In this document: positions 7,587-16,387 of the stretch, one piece after another
Position numbering within the stretch: position 1 is the stretch's first letter
Layout: each line of letters begins with the position of its first letter
Program-made: the position numbers and the translations under genes
Assembly: GCA_021818685.1 (NCBI GenBank)
Contig: JAKATP010000005.1
Span: 1 to 54,188 of the forward strand
DNA: 54,188 nt
Reading direction: 5' to 3'
Source of the DNA: Bacillota bacterium
Lineage (GTDB): Bacteria > Bacillota > Sulfobacillia > Sulfobacillales > JAIMBI01
Notes under the pieces: generated by a model
The model's database searches: none
Seen by the model: only the letters and a program-made list of their open reading frames with translations
What the model was told of the DNA's origin: nothing

Positions 7587-8651
7587 CTAGGACGCGCGCT
7601 CGATAAGCGGAGTCAGCAGAGGCACACTCGGGCTCCCGGCATGGCCGAGATAAGGAAGATGCCAGGCGGCCTCGATGGTCTTCAGGATGCTGTAGTGATC
7701 CGCCCAGAGGGCGATACGTTTGTGCCGTGGGCCATCGCGGGCGATGACGATGAGGGGAACGTTGCCTCCTCCCAGTCGGCCAAGCACGGGCAGGCCCGCC
7801 AGGAGCAGCGGGGCTTCGGGACCCGGCGCCATGTACGCGCGCAGCGCCCCCGGCTGAAGCGTCGGCGCGCCGCCGCCTTCGTCCCAGACCACGAATACCA
7901 CCGCGTTGCCGTGCCAGGCGGGCGAATGGAGGATGCGGGGAATCCAGGCGGCCAAAAAGCTGTTGCCGTCGCGAATCAGGCGGCTCTTCTGGCTTTCGGG
8001 GCAGGCGGGATGGCGGCCGCCCGCCTGGCCATGCATGTCGTTACAGAGATTCGGCGTCAGAAACACGAAGCGGGGAACCGCGCCGGATGTGAGTTCGGCG
8101 GCCAAGACCGAGAGCGGCACCACATGCTGGCGGTCGTGCGCCCGCAGGTTTCGAAACAGCATGAACGGATCGTGCTTCTCCGCATAGAGCGTGGGGGCCG
8201 CCTCACTCGCTCCCGGCGACCAGGCGCCCGCGAAGCCGGTGTGCGGGAGACTTTCCATCACGGCTTGCCAGGAGATGCCTGCCTGATTGAGCTCGCTGGC
8301 CAGCGTCGGGCCTGAAAAACGCTGCGCGGGCGAGTCGCTGTGACTGCCGAATGTTCGCCCCGCGATGAGGGCTACGTAATTCGGGAGACTCGGGTGCGTG
8401 ACGCCGTAGTACGCGCTGTCATACGCGTACTGGCGGGCCAGGGAGCGGATGTAAGACGCACGCGGGTTTGCAAGGAGGGTGTCGGCACTTTGGTTCTCCA
8501 TCACGATAACGAATACGTGCGAAAAGGGCCTGGGGGCGCCGGCGGTCGGAGGCGCCGGATGGGTCTGCGGCCGCAGGACAATGGCCAAGTAGACCGCCAA
8601 CGCCAGTCCCAACACCGCGACGGCGATGAGAATCGTCCAGACCCGCCTCAC
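7587..8651 (-). CDS. Membrane-anchored phosphoesterase (acid phosphatase/phospholipase C-like family)
   Basis: 354 residues. The N-terminus is a short basic stretch and one hydrophobic segment (WTILIAVAVLGLALAVYLAI, residues 5-24), so the enzyme should sit outside the membrane. The rest has the phosphoesterase-family pattern: VFVIVMENQSAD, THPSLPNYVALIAG, TPNLCNDMHG, VVFVVWDEGG and HYSILKTIEAAW, with the Glu, Asn, Asp and His residues that hold metals and phosphate in this family. GTG 8651 has GGAGG six bases upstream. Likely hydrolyses phosphomonoesters or phospholipids; substrate not predictable. Same strand as, and downstream of, the beta-lactamase-like gene (144-base gap). Confidence 0.82.
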   Translation of the reverse strand: MRRVWTILIAVAVLGLALAVYLAIVLRPQTHPAPPTAGAPRPFSHVFVIVMENQSADTLLANPRASYIRSLARQYAYDSAYYGVTHPSLPNYVALIAGRTFGSHSDSPAQRFSGPTLASELNQAGISWQAVMESLPHTGFAGAWSPGASEAAPTLYAEKHDPFMLFRNLRAHDRQHVVPLSVLAAELTSGAVPRFVFLTPNLCNDMHGQAGGRHPACPESQKSRLIRDGNSFLAAWIPRILHSPAWHGNAVVFVVWDEGGGAPTLQPGALRAYMAPGPEAPLLLAGLPVLGRLGGGNVPLIVIARDGPRHKRIALWADHYSILKTIEAAWHLPYLGHAGSPSVPLLTPLIERAS

Positions 8652-8795
8652 CGCTCACCTCCCCCGACCGATTCCAAGATATCATTGACCGTCATGCACG
8701 CGCGTCCGCGCCCACGTCGGCCGCCTGGGATACCTGCCGCGGCGAACCTCGGGGCTGAAGCCGACGCGCCCGGCTTCACCCTGAAGCGGGGATTC

Positions 8796-10301
8796 TCAGG
8801 ATCCAATCCCCATGTGGCTCCAGATTATCTGACTGAGAGTGTCTAGAGTTTGGATGCCGTACGCTTGGGAGGGATTGCCCGACGACAGGATCGCCACCAC
8901 ATAGTTCCGGCCACTGCCTGCGACATGTCCGATGCTGTTGATTTCCCAGCCTCCGGGGACGGAAAGCCAGCCGTTTTTGAGCGCTACCGTGGCTCCACCC
9001 GTCGCTCCGGTCGACACTCCCCAGGCCTCCCATCCGACGACATGGGTCATCAGCTGGGCCTCGTACTGCTGGGACGCGGCCGTCAGTACGGGATTCGGAT
9101 AGCTCAATAGGCGGAGCAGTTCGACCTGGTCGACGGCTGACGTCTTGGTGAGGCCCCAGTAACCGCCTCGGGCGGGCGTGGTGTCAACCATGCCGGCCAC
9201 CTTGAGAAACTGAGCGATGCCGGCGCTGCTCCCGGCATCGAACCAGAGTGCGGTGGCTGCCGAGTTGCTGCTCGACTCAATCATGGGGACGGCCAGCTGC
9301 TGCTCCGCCGGGGTCAGCGGATGTCCAGACATCTGCGACTGCCAAAGGAGGGTCGCAAGGATCGTCGTTTTCACGATGCTGGCGGTGTCGAAGTCGTCGA
9401 GGGTGGGGTTAAACGTGTAGGTGACTCCGTCTTGAGCATCGTACACGGCGGCGGACACGGTTCCGGCACGACCGGCCAGGTAGTCCCGAAACGCCGTGCC
9501 GAAGGGGTTGGGTCCGGGCGCGGCCAGCGTTTGCCAGGCCGCAGTCAGCTCGGCCACCATTGCCTGGTGAGCGTGGAGCTGCTGGTCCGGGGTCCGGGTC
9601 AGATAACTCCCGGCCGATCGCACGGCCGCTTGGGCCTCGGTCCACCCGGTCCAGTTGGAGTTAGCTCCGGACAGTTTCTCGCGGAGCTTCTGCAGCAGGG
9701 CCAGCACATCTTGCGGTTCTCCACCGACGAGGCCTCCGCTGGCCCGCGACAGCTCGTTGGCGGCACGGGTCCAGGCGGCCGCCGCCTCGGTCCAGTCTGC
9801 GGCCAGGCGCAACAACGCGTCGGGTGTGTGGGCCGCGCCCAGATCCCGCTTCAGCTGGAGGGACGAGAGGGTGGAGCGGCTGCCCTCGAGGTGACGGAGC
9901 GCCGTGAAAGCATTAAGGGCTCGCTGGCGCGCCATCCGTGTGACGTGCGTCACCACTGCGGCTGTGTCCTGCCTGAGGTGAGTGAGCTCGGACGCCCCTC
10001 CCCCGAACCAAACACGGGGGAGGGGGTTAAAGGGGTTTTGGGCTTGCCATTGAGCGAGGGATGCGTGCAAAGGTGCCAGGGCCCGGGCCGGCACGCCTTC
10101 GCGGCGGTCGCTTTGCCATTCCACCGCGAGCCGCGCTGCGTTTTGATCGAAGGACCGGGCCCGGGCGGCCGCGAACAATGTGCCTCCGACGCCCAGCGCT
10201 GTCGCGGCGCTGACTGCCATGATGAGCGGCCACCGTATGCGGGATCGAGGATGGAGGTGCCGTCTGGCGGGATGGGTCTCGGGCCAGGACAGGGGTGGCA
10301 C
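8796..10301 (-). CDS. Exported class A beta-lactamase-like serine hydrolase
   Basis: 501 residues. A basic N-terminus and one transmembrane segment (about residues 25-48) are followed by a roughly 200-residue helical, alanine/glutamine-rich region and then a C-terminal beta-lactamase/transpeptidase fold. The fold has the active-site set SIVK (S-x-x-K, within DTASIVKTT), SSN (in SSSNSAATAL) and KNG in place of KTG near HVAGSG. Such proteins are often cell-wall-associated D,D-peptidase or beta-lactamase relatives; resistance cannot be inferred. The Lys-Asn-Gly variant and the large N-terminal region set it apart from secreted beta-lactamases of about 290 residues. GTG start, with AAGGGAG rather far upstream, so the start is less certain. 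Confidence 0.8.
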   Translation of the reverse strand: MPPLSWPETHPARRHLHPRSRIRWPLIMAVSAATALGVGGTLFAAARARSFDQNAARLAVEWQSDRREGVPARALAPLHASLAQWQAQNPFNPLPRVWFGGGASELTHLRQDTAAVVTHVTRMARQRALNAFTALRHLEGSRSTLSSLQLKRDLGAAHTPDALLRLAADWTEAAAAWTRAANELSRASGGLVGGEPQDVLALLQKLREKLSGANSNWTGWTEAQAAVRSAGSYLTRTPDQQLHAHQAMVAELTAAWQTLAAPGPNPFGTAFRDYLAGRAGTVSAAVYDAQDGVTYTFNPTLDDFDTASIVKTTILATLLWQSQMSGHPLTPAEQQLAVPMIESSSNSAATALWFDAGSSAGIAQFLKVAGMVDTTPARGGYWGLTKTSAVDQVELLRLLSYPNPVLTAASQQYEAQLMTHVVGWEAWGVSTGATGGATVALKNGWLSVPGGWEINSIGHVAGSGRNYVVAILSSGNPSQAYGIQTLDTLSQIIWSHMGIGS

Positions 10302-10471
10302 GAGGGTGGGGGCTCCCTTCAGGTATTGGTAATCACAACGCTATAGACGCCTTCTAAGTCACAGACGGCGCATTAGACGGACAAGTCCGGGAGGCCCGCA
10401 ATCGGGTATGGGCCGGAGAAAGAACTCCGGATCCGGGCGACCGGTATGACCGCGCCTCGCCGCTTTGCTAA

Positions 10472-10503
10472 TTGCCCACCCCCCGGGGGGAGGGGAGTAT
10501 ACT
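10472..10503 (+). promoter_or_regulatory. csoR-copA promoter with overlapping CsoR-type operator
   Basis: A near-perfect dyad is centred between 10484 and 10485: CCC-A-CCCCCC on the left (10475-10484) and GGGGGG-A-GGG on the right (10485-10494). TATACT at 10498-10503 is a good -10 element, and TTGCCC at 10472-10477 a possible -35 with a long 20-base spacer that contains the dyad. Known CsoR operators are GC-rich palindromes overlapping the promoter, and the gene downstream encodes a CsoR protein, so autoregulated copper-inducible control is a strong inference. Confidence 0.65.
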
Positions 10504-10551
10504 GTTGAGAACAGAGTCGAACGAGGGCGGGGGATGAAGGGAGGAGCGGAT

Positions 10552-10854
10552 ATGCTGCCCGAGTATAAGGCCGATGCCAGCCACCGTCTGAAGGGTGCAG
10601 TCGGACATTTGAGGGCGGTCGAGCGCATGGTCGCGGAAGAACGCTACTGTGTGGACATCATGAAGCAGCTGGCCGCCGTGCAGGCGAGCCTCGAAGGTGT
10701 GCAGCAGGTGCTCTTGAAGAATCATCTGTCGACCTGCGTGACCGACGCGATCCTGGCAGGCTCAGGAGATTCGCTCATTCACGAATTGGTGCAGGCGCTG
10801 CGCTACAGCAAAGGGATTCCGCCGGCCGAAGCGCTGACGGTGACATCGGGCTGA
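10552..10854 (+). CDS. csoR: CsoR-family copper-sensing transcriptional repressor
   Basis: 100 residues, all-helical DUF156/CsoR fold: RLKGAVGHLRAVERM, then YCVDIMKQLAAVQASLEGV and LKNHLSTCV. The Cu(I) ligands Cys33, His58 and Cys62 match the Cys-His-Cys set that separates copper sensors from RcnR or FrmR relatives. The ATG at 10552 is preceded by GGGAGGAG at ideal distance; an ATG 18 bases earlier and the longer open frame are rejected. It lies 28 bases upstream of copA and just downstream of a GC-rich palindrome, so the expected role is repression of csoR-copA until Cu(I) binds. Confidence 0.93.
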   Translation: MLPEYKADASHRLKGAVGHLRAVERMVAEERYCVDIMKQLAAVQASLEGVQQVLLKNHLSTCVTDAILAGSGDSLIHELVQALRYSKGIPPAEALTVTSG

Positions 10855-10882
10855 CCGCACGTAACGGGAAAGGGAGAAGGCG

Positions 10883-13800
10883 TTGGCACTCGGAAAGACG
10901 GCACCACCGGACACAGCCGCGGAAACGTCCGTGCAGATCGGCATCGTGGGCATGACGTGTGCGAGCTGTGCTCTGCGCATCGAGAAGGGACTGTCCCGTC
11001 TGGAAGGCGTGGATGGCGTCCGGGTGAATTTCGGCACGGAGAAAGCTACGGTGCGTTTTGATGCGAAGGCCGTGGATCCGTCGCGGATTGTGGCCAAGAT
11101 CCAGGATGTGGGCTACAAGGCCATCACCAGCACCATGCGGCTCCGAGCGGTGGAACCATGGTCGGAAGCTAAGGCGGCCGAGGCACAGTCGATCATAGCG
11201 GCGATGCCCGGCATCGTGACGGTCCGGTTTGAAGCAACATCGGACCTTTTGGTGGCCCAGTACCTGCCCGACACGGTGGGTTCGGCAGACGTGCGGCGGG
11301 CGCTGAAGGACCACGGCCTGACGACCGAGGACGTGGGTCAGGAGAAAGATGCACTGCACGAAGCACGCGCGCACGAAATTCGGGGCTGGCTCCGGCGCTT
11401 TATGGTGGGCGCGGTGGTCTCGCTGCCACTGGCCATTGGGCTTGTAAGCCGGATAGCTGGCCATCCCATCCTGATGAACCCATGGCTGCAATGGGGGTTG
11501 GCCACCATCGTGCAGGCTTACGTCGGCGGGTTCTACTACGTGGATTCCTTCCACAACCTGAAGAACCGGAACGCCAATATGTCCGTGCTGGTGGCTCTCG
11601 GGACTTCGGCCGCGTACGTGCTGAGCGCGGGTCTCACGCTGGCCGGGTCCCGCCATGTGCTGTACTTCGATGACGCGGCCTTGGTGCTGACGCTCGTGAG
11701 CCTCGGAAAATACATCGAGGCGCGGGCCAAGGGTGCATCCTCAAGCGCCATGAAAGAACTCATGGGCCTATCTCCCAAAGAGGCCCATGTGGTGGTGGAT
11801 GGGGTGGAGACGTCCATGGCCGTCGACGACATCGAGCCGGGTATGGAATTGGTGGTGAGGCCGGGCGAGAAGATTCCGATCGACGCCGTCGTTACGGGGG
11901 GGCGAAGCCGGGTCGACGAGTCGATGCTGACCGGTGAGCCGGTACCGGTCTCGAAGGCGGTCGGGGATGAGGTCGTGGGTGCGACCTTGAACCAGACCGG
12001 GATGCTGCGGATCAAAGCGCTCAAAGTCGGCCGGGACACCGCCCTTGCGCAGATCGTGGCGTCGGTGGAGAGCGCGCAGGCCCAAAAAGCCCCCGTGGAG
12101 GGCCTGGCCGACCGCATCGCGGGCATCTTCGTCCCCGTGGTGCTGGTCATTGCCGTCGTGACGTTTGCGGTGTGGGCACTCGTGACGGGCAACGTCATCC
12201 ACGCCATCCTGCCGGCCGTGACCGTCCTCGTGGTGGCGTGTCCGTGCGCCCTCGGGCTGGCGACCCCGACGGCCGTGACAGCCGGGGTCGGCGTGGGGGC
12301 ACGGCGCGGCATCCTGATTCGGGGGGGCGAGTATCTCGAAGCCGCGGCCGGGATTAATGCCGTCGTCTTTGACAAGACCGGGACCATCACGCGCGGAAGG
12401 CCGAGTGTATCCGAAGTGCGGGCGGTCGGCGGCGGCGAGGGGGACGGGTCCCGCGTGCTGCAATGGGCAGCGGCGGTGGAGCGGTTCTCCGAGCACCCGT
12501 TCGGGCAGGCACTGGTGGAAGCGGCCCGGGACCGCGGACTCCCGGTGCCGGAGGCGTCAGACTTCGATGCGACCGTCGGCCGCGGGGTGTCAGGACTGGT
12601 GGACGGTCATCGGATTCAGGTCGGGAATGTCCGCGCCTTGGCCGATGACGGCGTCGTTAGCGAGGCGCTGGAAGAGACCGCGCGGGCATGGGAAGCCGAC
12701 GGGCAATCCGTCGTGTACGTAGCGGTGGATGGCCAAGTTGTGGGTGCGGCGGCCATTTCCGACGCGATCAAGGACACGGCCGCAGAAGCCGTACGGGCGC
12801 TCCAGCACGACGGCCTCGCTGTATATCTCCTGACGGGTGACAATCGGCGGGTGGCGGAAGCCGTCGCCCGCCGGGTCGGCATTCCGGACGGGCATGTGCG
12901 CGCGGAGGTGTTGCCGGAGGCCAAGGGCGCGGCCGTCGCCGCGCTCCGGGCCGGGGGGCTTCGGGTGGCTATGGTCGGGGACGGGATCAACGACGCCCCC
13001 GCCCTGGCCACGGCCGACCTCGGGATCGCCATCGGCACCGGTACTGACGTCGCCATTGCCGCCGCCGGCATTACGCTTATGAGCGGTGATGTCCGCGGCG
13101 TGGCGGGCGGGCTGCGGCTGGCGCGCAAGACGCTTGGAAAGATTCGGCAGAACCTCTTCTGGGCGTTTATCTACAACGTCATCCTGATCCCGGTGGCCGC
13201 TGTCGGCTGGCTGGCACCCGTGTTCTCGGGCGCCGCCATGGCGATGTCGTCTATCCTGGTGACCAGCAATTCGGCCCTGTTGAACCGGGTCAATCCGTAC
13301 GCGGGCTTGACGGAGACGGAGGCCCGGTGGGCCGCCACCGACGGAGCGGACGCCGACGGAGCGGACGCCGACGCGTCGGCGACCGCGAGCGATCCGGTCT
13401 GCGGGATGACGGTGCGCGTGGGAGACGCCGCGGGCCGATTCACCTATCAGGGGGAGACGTACTACTTCTGTGCGAAGTCGTGTCTGGAGGAGTTTCGTGA
13501 AGACCCGGAACGATTCTTGAAAGGGGAGCGGATAGAGATGGCAGAGGCTGAAGCGGGAACGGCCGTCGATCCCGTGTGTGGGATGACCGTGAAGATTGGA
13601 CAGGAGGCCGCGCGCCATACCCACGAGGGCATCACCTATTACTTCTGCGCGCGGTCCTGCCACGAAGAGTTCCAAGCCGACCCCGAGCGATTCTTGAAGC
13701 GATCCGGGGGCGATACCGAAGCGATTCGGACAGCCGTGGACCCGGTTTGCGGGATGACCGTCATGCGGGAGTCGGCGGCGGCGCGCCTCGACTGGGAGGG

Positions 13801-13888
13801 CACCACCTATCTCTTCTGCGGGTCGGGCTGTTTGAAAGCCTTCGTGGCGGACCCAGACGCTTACACCAAGACCGGTACGGACGCCTGA
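10883..13888 (+). CDS. copA: Copper-exporting P1B-type ATPase CopA with three C-terminal YHS domains
   Basis: 1001 residues, some 200 longer than a typical CopA. Order: heavy-metal-associated domain with GMTCASC (Cys26 and Cys29); a second ferredoxin-like domain (about 80-145) that has lost its CxxC; membrane segments; actuator TGEP; CPC at 453-455 in the membrane ion path; phosphorylation site DKTGT (Asp497); the HP motif (SEHPFGQAL); GDGINDAP; final helices. After a short acidic linker come three YHS domains starting near residues 837, 896 and 953, each with DPVCGMTV and a YYFC/YLFC pair of metal-binding type. TTG start with GGGAG six bases upstream. It should pump Cu(I) outwards; the YHS domains may hold or hand over metal. 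Confidence 0.93.
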   Translation: MALGKTAPPDTAAETSVQIGIVGMTCASCALRIEKGLSRLEGVDGVRVNFGTEKATVRFDAKAVDPSRIVAKIQDVGYKAITSTMRLRAVEPWSEAKAAEAQSIIAAMPGIVTVRFEATSDLLVAQYLPDTVGSADVRRALKDHGLTTEDVGQEKDALHEARAHEIRGWLRRFMVGAVVSLPLAIGLVSRIAGHPILMNPWLQWGLATIVQAYVGGFYYVDSFHNLKNRNANMSVLVALGTSAAYVLSAGLTLAGSRHVLYFDDAALVLTLVSLGKYIEARAKGASSSAMKELMGLSPKEAHVVVDGVETSMAVDDIEPGMELVVRPGEKIPIDAVVTGGRSRVDESMLTGEPVPVSKAVGDEVVGATLNQTGMLRIKALKVGRDTALAQIVASVESAQAQKAPVEGLADRIAGIFVPVVLVIAVVTFAVWALVTGNVIHAILPAVTVLVVACPCALGLATPTAVTAGVGVGARRGILIRGGEYLEAAAGINAVVFDKTGTITRGRPSVSEVRAVGGGEGDGSRVLQWAAAVERFSEHPFGQALVEAARDRGLPVPEASDFDATVGRGVSGLVDGHRIQVGNVRALADDGVVSEALEETARAWEADGQSVVYVAVDGQVVGAAAISDAIKDTAAEAVRALQHDGLAVYLLTGDNRRVAEAVARRVGIPDGHVRAEVLPEAKGAAVAALRAGGLRVAMVGDGINDAPALATADLGIAIGTGTDVAIAAAGITLMSGDVRGVAGGLRLARKTLGKIRQNLFWAFIYNVILIPVAAVGWLAPVFSGAAMAMSSILVTSNSALLNRVNPYAGLTETEARWAATDGADADGADADASATASDPVCGMTVRVGDAAGRFTYQGETYYFCAKSCLEEFREDPERFLKGERIEMAEAEAGTAVDPVCGMTVKIGQEAARHTHEGITYYFCARSCHEEFQADPERFLKRSGGDTEAIRTAVDPVCGMTVMRESAAARLDWEGTTYLFCGSGCLKAFVADPDAYTKTGTDA

Positions 13889-13961
13889 GGAAGGACGGTG
13901 TGCTCCGGCTCTCGGGCGCAGGCCAAGATTCCGGATCGGGGGGACACCTGCAGGGCGGCTC

Positions 13962-14765
13962 TCAGCGGATGCGATCCCGTCTGCCGCGCCATCGGACGGC
14001 GGCACGCTTCTTCGAAGGCGTTCCCGTGTGCCACACATCGTATCCGGCCCGACGCTCCACGCCTGCCGGTCTGCCGGTGCGGATGAGCTCCGCAAAGAAT
14101 CGGGCAGGAGGCACGGGGACGCCATTCACCGCAAACGCACGGTCGCGCTCCGCGGGCGCATCAGGGCGAGAGGCGGTCTTCTGCGCTGCCGTGCTGGCGT
14201 TGTTGATAAAGGCCAGCACGGCCTCGGCGGTGAGCGCGGTGGCCGGCATAACAAGGGCGCTCACCCCCGCCTCTTGAGCCCACGCCTCGACGCGCCGCGC
14301 CCGGTCCGCGTCGGGTACCGCGACGACCATGCGGCCGCCATGGGCTTGCAGGAACCGCGCGAGCTTGTCATTCCACGCGCCCCGACGTTCGGTGCCTCGA
14401 TCGGCTTCGAGCGCGATCCGATCATGGCGCCCCTCGGTGGACACCAGCCAGCCGTCGGGGCGGTAGCTCGCGTCGCTCCCGTAAGAGGCCGGTTCGAACC
14501 GCCATGGCGGGGCCAGCGGGGCGAGTCGCACGTACATCTCGGCGACCATCTCGCGGTGGCGGGAGCCGCGCCGGGGGCAGCGCGGATGCCAGTAGGCTCC
14601 CGCATAGGCCAGCGCCTCGCCATCCTCTACGAGGCGCCGCAGGCGCAGGCCCGCCGCCTGCGGCGTCGACCCGCTGAGTACGGCTGCCTGGCCCGCGGTC
14701 AGACGGCCCACGGCCGTAAGCGCTCTTTGGAGCGTCTCAAGTTCCAGGCCGGCTCGCGGACTCAC
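13962..14765 (-). CDS. Replication-relaxation family protein (winged helix plus nuclease-like domain)
   Basis: 267 residues. The N-terminal 55 residues look like a winged helix (LTAGQAAVLSGSTPQAAGLR then LRRLVEDGEA). The middle has RPDGWLV followed by ALEADRGTERRGAWNDKL, the PD...E-x-DRGTE signature seen in replication-relaxation proteins of Gram-positive plasmids and integrative elements, a fold suggestive of the PD-(D/E)xK group. The C-terminal 80 residues are basic and low-complexity. The start overlaps the stop of the TraG-like gene by 4 bases (ATGA), so the two are co-translated. Function is not well established for the family; DNA binding at a mobile-element origin is the usual guess. 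Confidence 0.7.
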   Translation of the reverse strand: MSPRAGLELETLQRALTAVGRLTAGQAAVLSGSTPQAAGLRLRRLVEDGEALAYAGAYWHPRCPRRGSRHREMVAEMYVRLAPLAPPWRFEPASYGSDASYRPDGWLVSTEGRHDRIALEADRGTERRGAWNDKLARFLQAHGGRMVVAVPDADRARRVEAWAQEAGVSALVMPATALTAEAVLAFINNASTAAQKTASRPDAPAERDRAFAVNGVPVPPARFFAELIRTGRPAGVERRAGYDVWHTGTPSKKRAAVRWRGRRDRIR

Positions 14766-16213
14766 AGTCCGGAAGTCCTGGGCGGAAACAGGCGAACGAG
14801 GCGGGGAGGGCGCTGCCGTCCGCGAACCGTCGGAATCAGCACGGCCCGCCCTCGGGGAAGATAGCGGGCTTCCGGAAATGAAGACGGCAACGCCTCCCCC
14901 TCGAGTCGGCGAAGGTCTCCCGCGGCTGTCCCGCCTAACACGAGCCGGGTGCGGGCATTGGCGAGGACCGCCTCCTGAAGCTCGGGGGAGAGCTGTCCCA
15001 AATCCTGGTGCGCCAACACGATACTCACGCCGTAGCCGCGGATCATGGCCAGCACGTCGGCCAAGTCAGGTGATACCCACTGATGAAATTCATCCAGGTA
15101 AAGAACGTGCCGAAGACCCCCGTGGGGCCCTGCCCGATACGCGGCCTGGACGAAGAGATGCCACATCAGTACGCCCAGGCCGCGGGCTCCGAGACCCAAT
15201 TCCGCCGGGCTCAGGGTGGCAAGCAGCACGAGGTCCGAAGCGAGCACGTCGTCGAAATCAAAGTCAAAGGGTGGGGAGAGGGCGGCGGCGGCGCCCGGAT
15301 GCATCCGGAGGCTTTGGAGGCGGTTTAGGAGGCCAATCTCCAGATCGAGCTGCCGTCCCGGCGGAAGGGCCCCGAATTCGTGCTCGAAGAACCGATCGAT
15401 GCCGGGGTCCTGAACCTCGCGACGAAGACGGTTTCGATAGGGCGCGTCGTGCACGATGCGTTCGACAGCGTCCAGATCCGCCCGGTCGGCCAGCGCCGCC
15501 TTCGCCAGTTGGACCGCGTGGACCAGCACCACGCGCCCGAGGGTGCGGTAGAAGGGATGGGCCCCCGGTTCCATCTGGTCCAGGGCGACCGCCAGTGCCT
15601 CGCCGGCGGCCGCACTCGCGCCGGCCAAAAGATTCAGATGGGGGCAGGCGGGATCTGTTGGGTCAAACGGCACGACCACCCGTCCGGCCGCCAGCGCCCG
15701 GCGTCTGGCCGCGTCCGCGAGGTCGCCCTTCGGCTCCATCACGGTCACGCCGACGCCGCGCTGCAAATCCTGGTCAATCCAGGGTTCAAGCGCCGTCGTA
15801 GATTTACCGGAGCCGGTGGGTCCGAGGACATGGACATGAAGGAGCCGGTCGGGGTCCCGAGCCGTCAGGGGATAGCCGAAAACGCTCCGTGCGAGGACCA
15901 GCCGGTGGCCGGTGCGGGGGCCGATGCGCGCGACGACGGCGGCGACGACGGCGGCGACGAAAAGGGCTGCCGACAATGGCAGGGGGAGGAGAGAGGCGGC
16001 GGCCGCGGCGCCCGGCAGCCAGGTCAGATGCCGGCGGGATCCGGCTATGACGACGCCAAGGAGGAGAGCTGCGGACGGGCCCAGGACGGCGGGTTGCGGC
16101 AGGGAGAAGAGGTGCGAGGCACGGAGACTCACGAGAATGAGTGCGGAGACAAAAACGGTAACACATCCCGTCCACTGCAGGACGGGATGTCCCAGAAACT
16201 CTCTTAGGCGCAT
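14762..16213 (-). CDS. TraG/VirD4-like DNA-translocation ATPase
   Basis: 483 residues. Three or four hydrophobic segments fill about residues 10-95, followed by a RecA-like ATPase: Walker A GPTGSGKSTT, the TraG-like MEPKGDLADAARRR, Walker B HVLYLDEFHQW, and a C-terminal LANARTRLVLGG region. This is the layout of type IV coupling proteins, which pump DNA through a membrane channel during conjugation. It pairs with a replication-relaxation protein, a combination found in Gram-positive mobile elements, but no relaxase, type IV secretion genes, integrase or repeats are seen nearby. ATG start with only a weak GAAGG ribosome site. Confidence 0.78.
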   Translation of the reverse strand: MRLREFLGHPVLQWTGCVTVFVSALILVSLRASHLFSLPQPAVLGPSAALLLGVVIAGSRRHLTWLPGAAAAASLLPLPLSAALFVAAVVAAVVARIGPRTGHRLVLARSVFGYPLTARDPDRLLHVHVLGPTGSGKSTTALEPWIDQDLQRGVGVTVMEPKGDLADAARRRALAAGRVVVPFDPTDPACPHLNLLAGASAAAGEALAVALDQMEPGAHPFYRTLGRVVLVHAVQLAKAALADRADLDAVERIVHDAPYRNRLRREVQDPGIDRFFEHEFGALPPGRQLDLEIGLLNRLQSLRMHPGAAAALSPPFDFDFDDVLASDLVLLATLSPAELGLGARGLGVLMWHLFVQAAYRAGPHGGLRHVLYLDEFHQWVSPDLADVLAMIRGYGVSIVLAHQDLGQLSPELQEAVLANARTRLVLGGTAAGDLRRLEGEALPSSFPEARYLPRGRAVLIPTVRGRQRPPRLVRLFPPRTSGL

Positions 16214-16312
16214 GGCAGCCGGCCTTCATTTCATTAAGTCATAAAGGGGATCGCCGGCCCTCATGGTGTCAGGGCTGCCGGGCCCTCCGCAGACCGCGAA
16301 CTCCCTATTATT

Positions 16313-16336
16313 GGCGGCCTTTCTTGGACGGCCGCC
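16313..16336. terminator. Hairpin downstream of the phosphomannomutase gene
   Basis: Perfect 7-bp stem GGCGGCC (16313-16319) and GGCCGCC (16330-16336) with a 10-base loop, in the gap between the phosphomannomutase stop and the TraG-like gene. The minus-strand side lacks a T run, so an intrinsic terminator is only possible; a Rho-aided or mRNA-end hairpin is equally likely. Confidence 0.4.
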
Positions 16337-16387
16337 CGATTCCTCTTTGTGACGTCCCCCAAAACAGCCGAGAAGCTCGGTACGGCG

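Noticed and set aside
9321-10346. 341-codon plus-strand frame over the beta-lactamase-like gene
   Set aside because: Gly/Arg/His-rich shadow of a gene with clear active-site motifs on the other strand.
12590-14125. 511-codon open frame on the minus strand across copA
   Set aside because: It is antisense to the P-type ATPase and YHS domains, has an Arg/Gly/His-rich translation, and no family motif; a typical shadow in high-G+C DNA.
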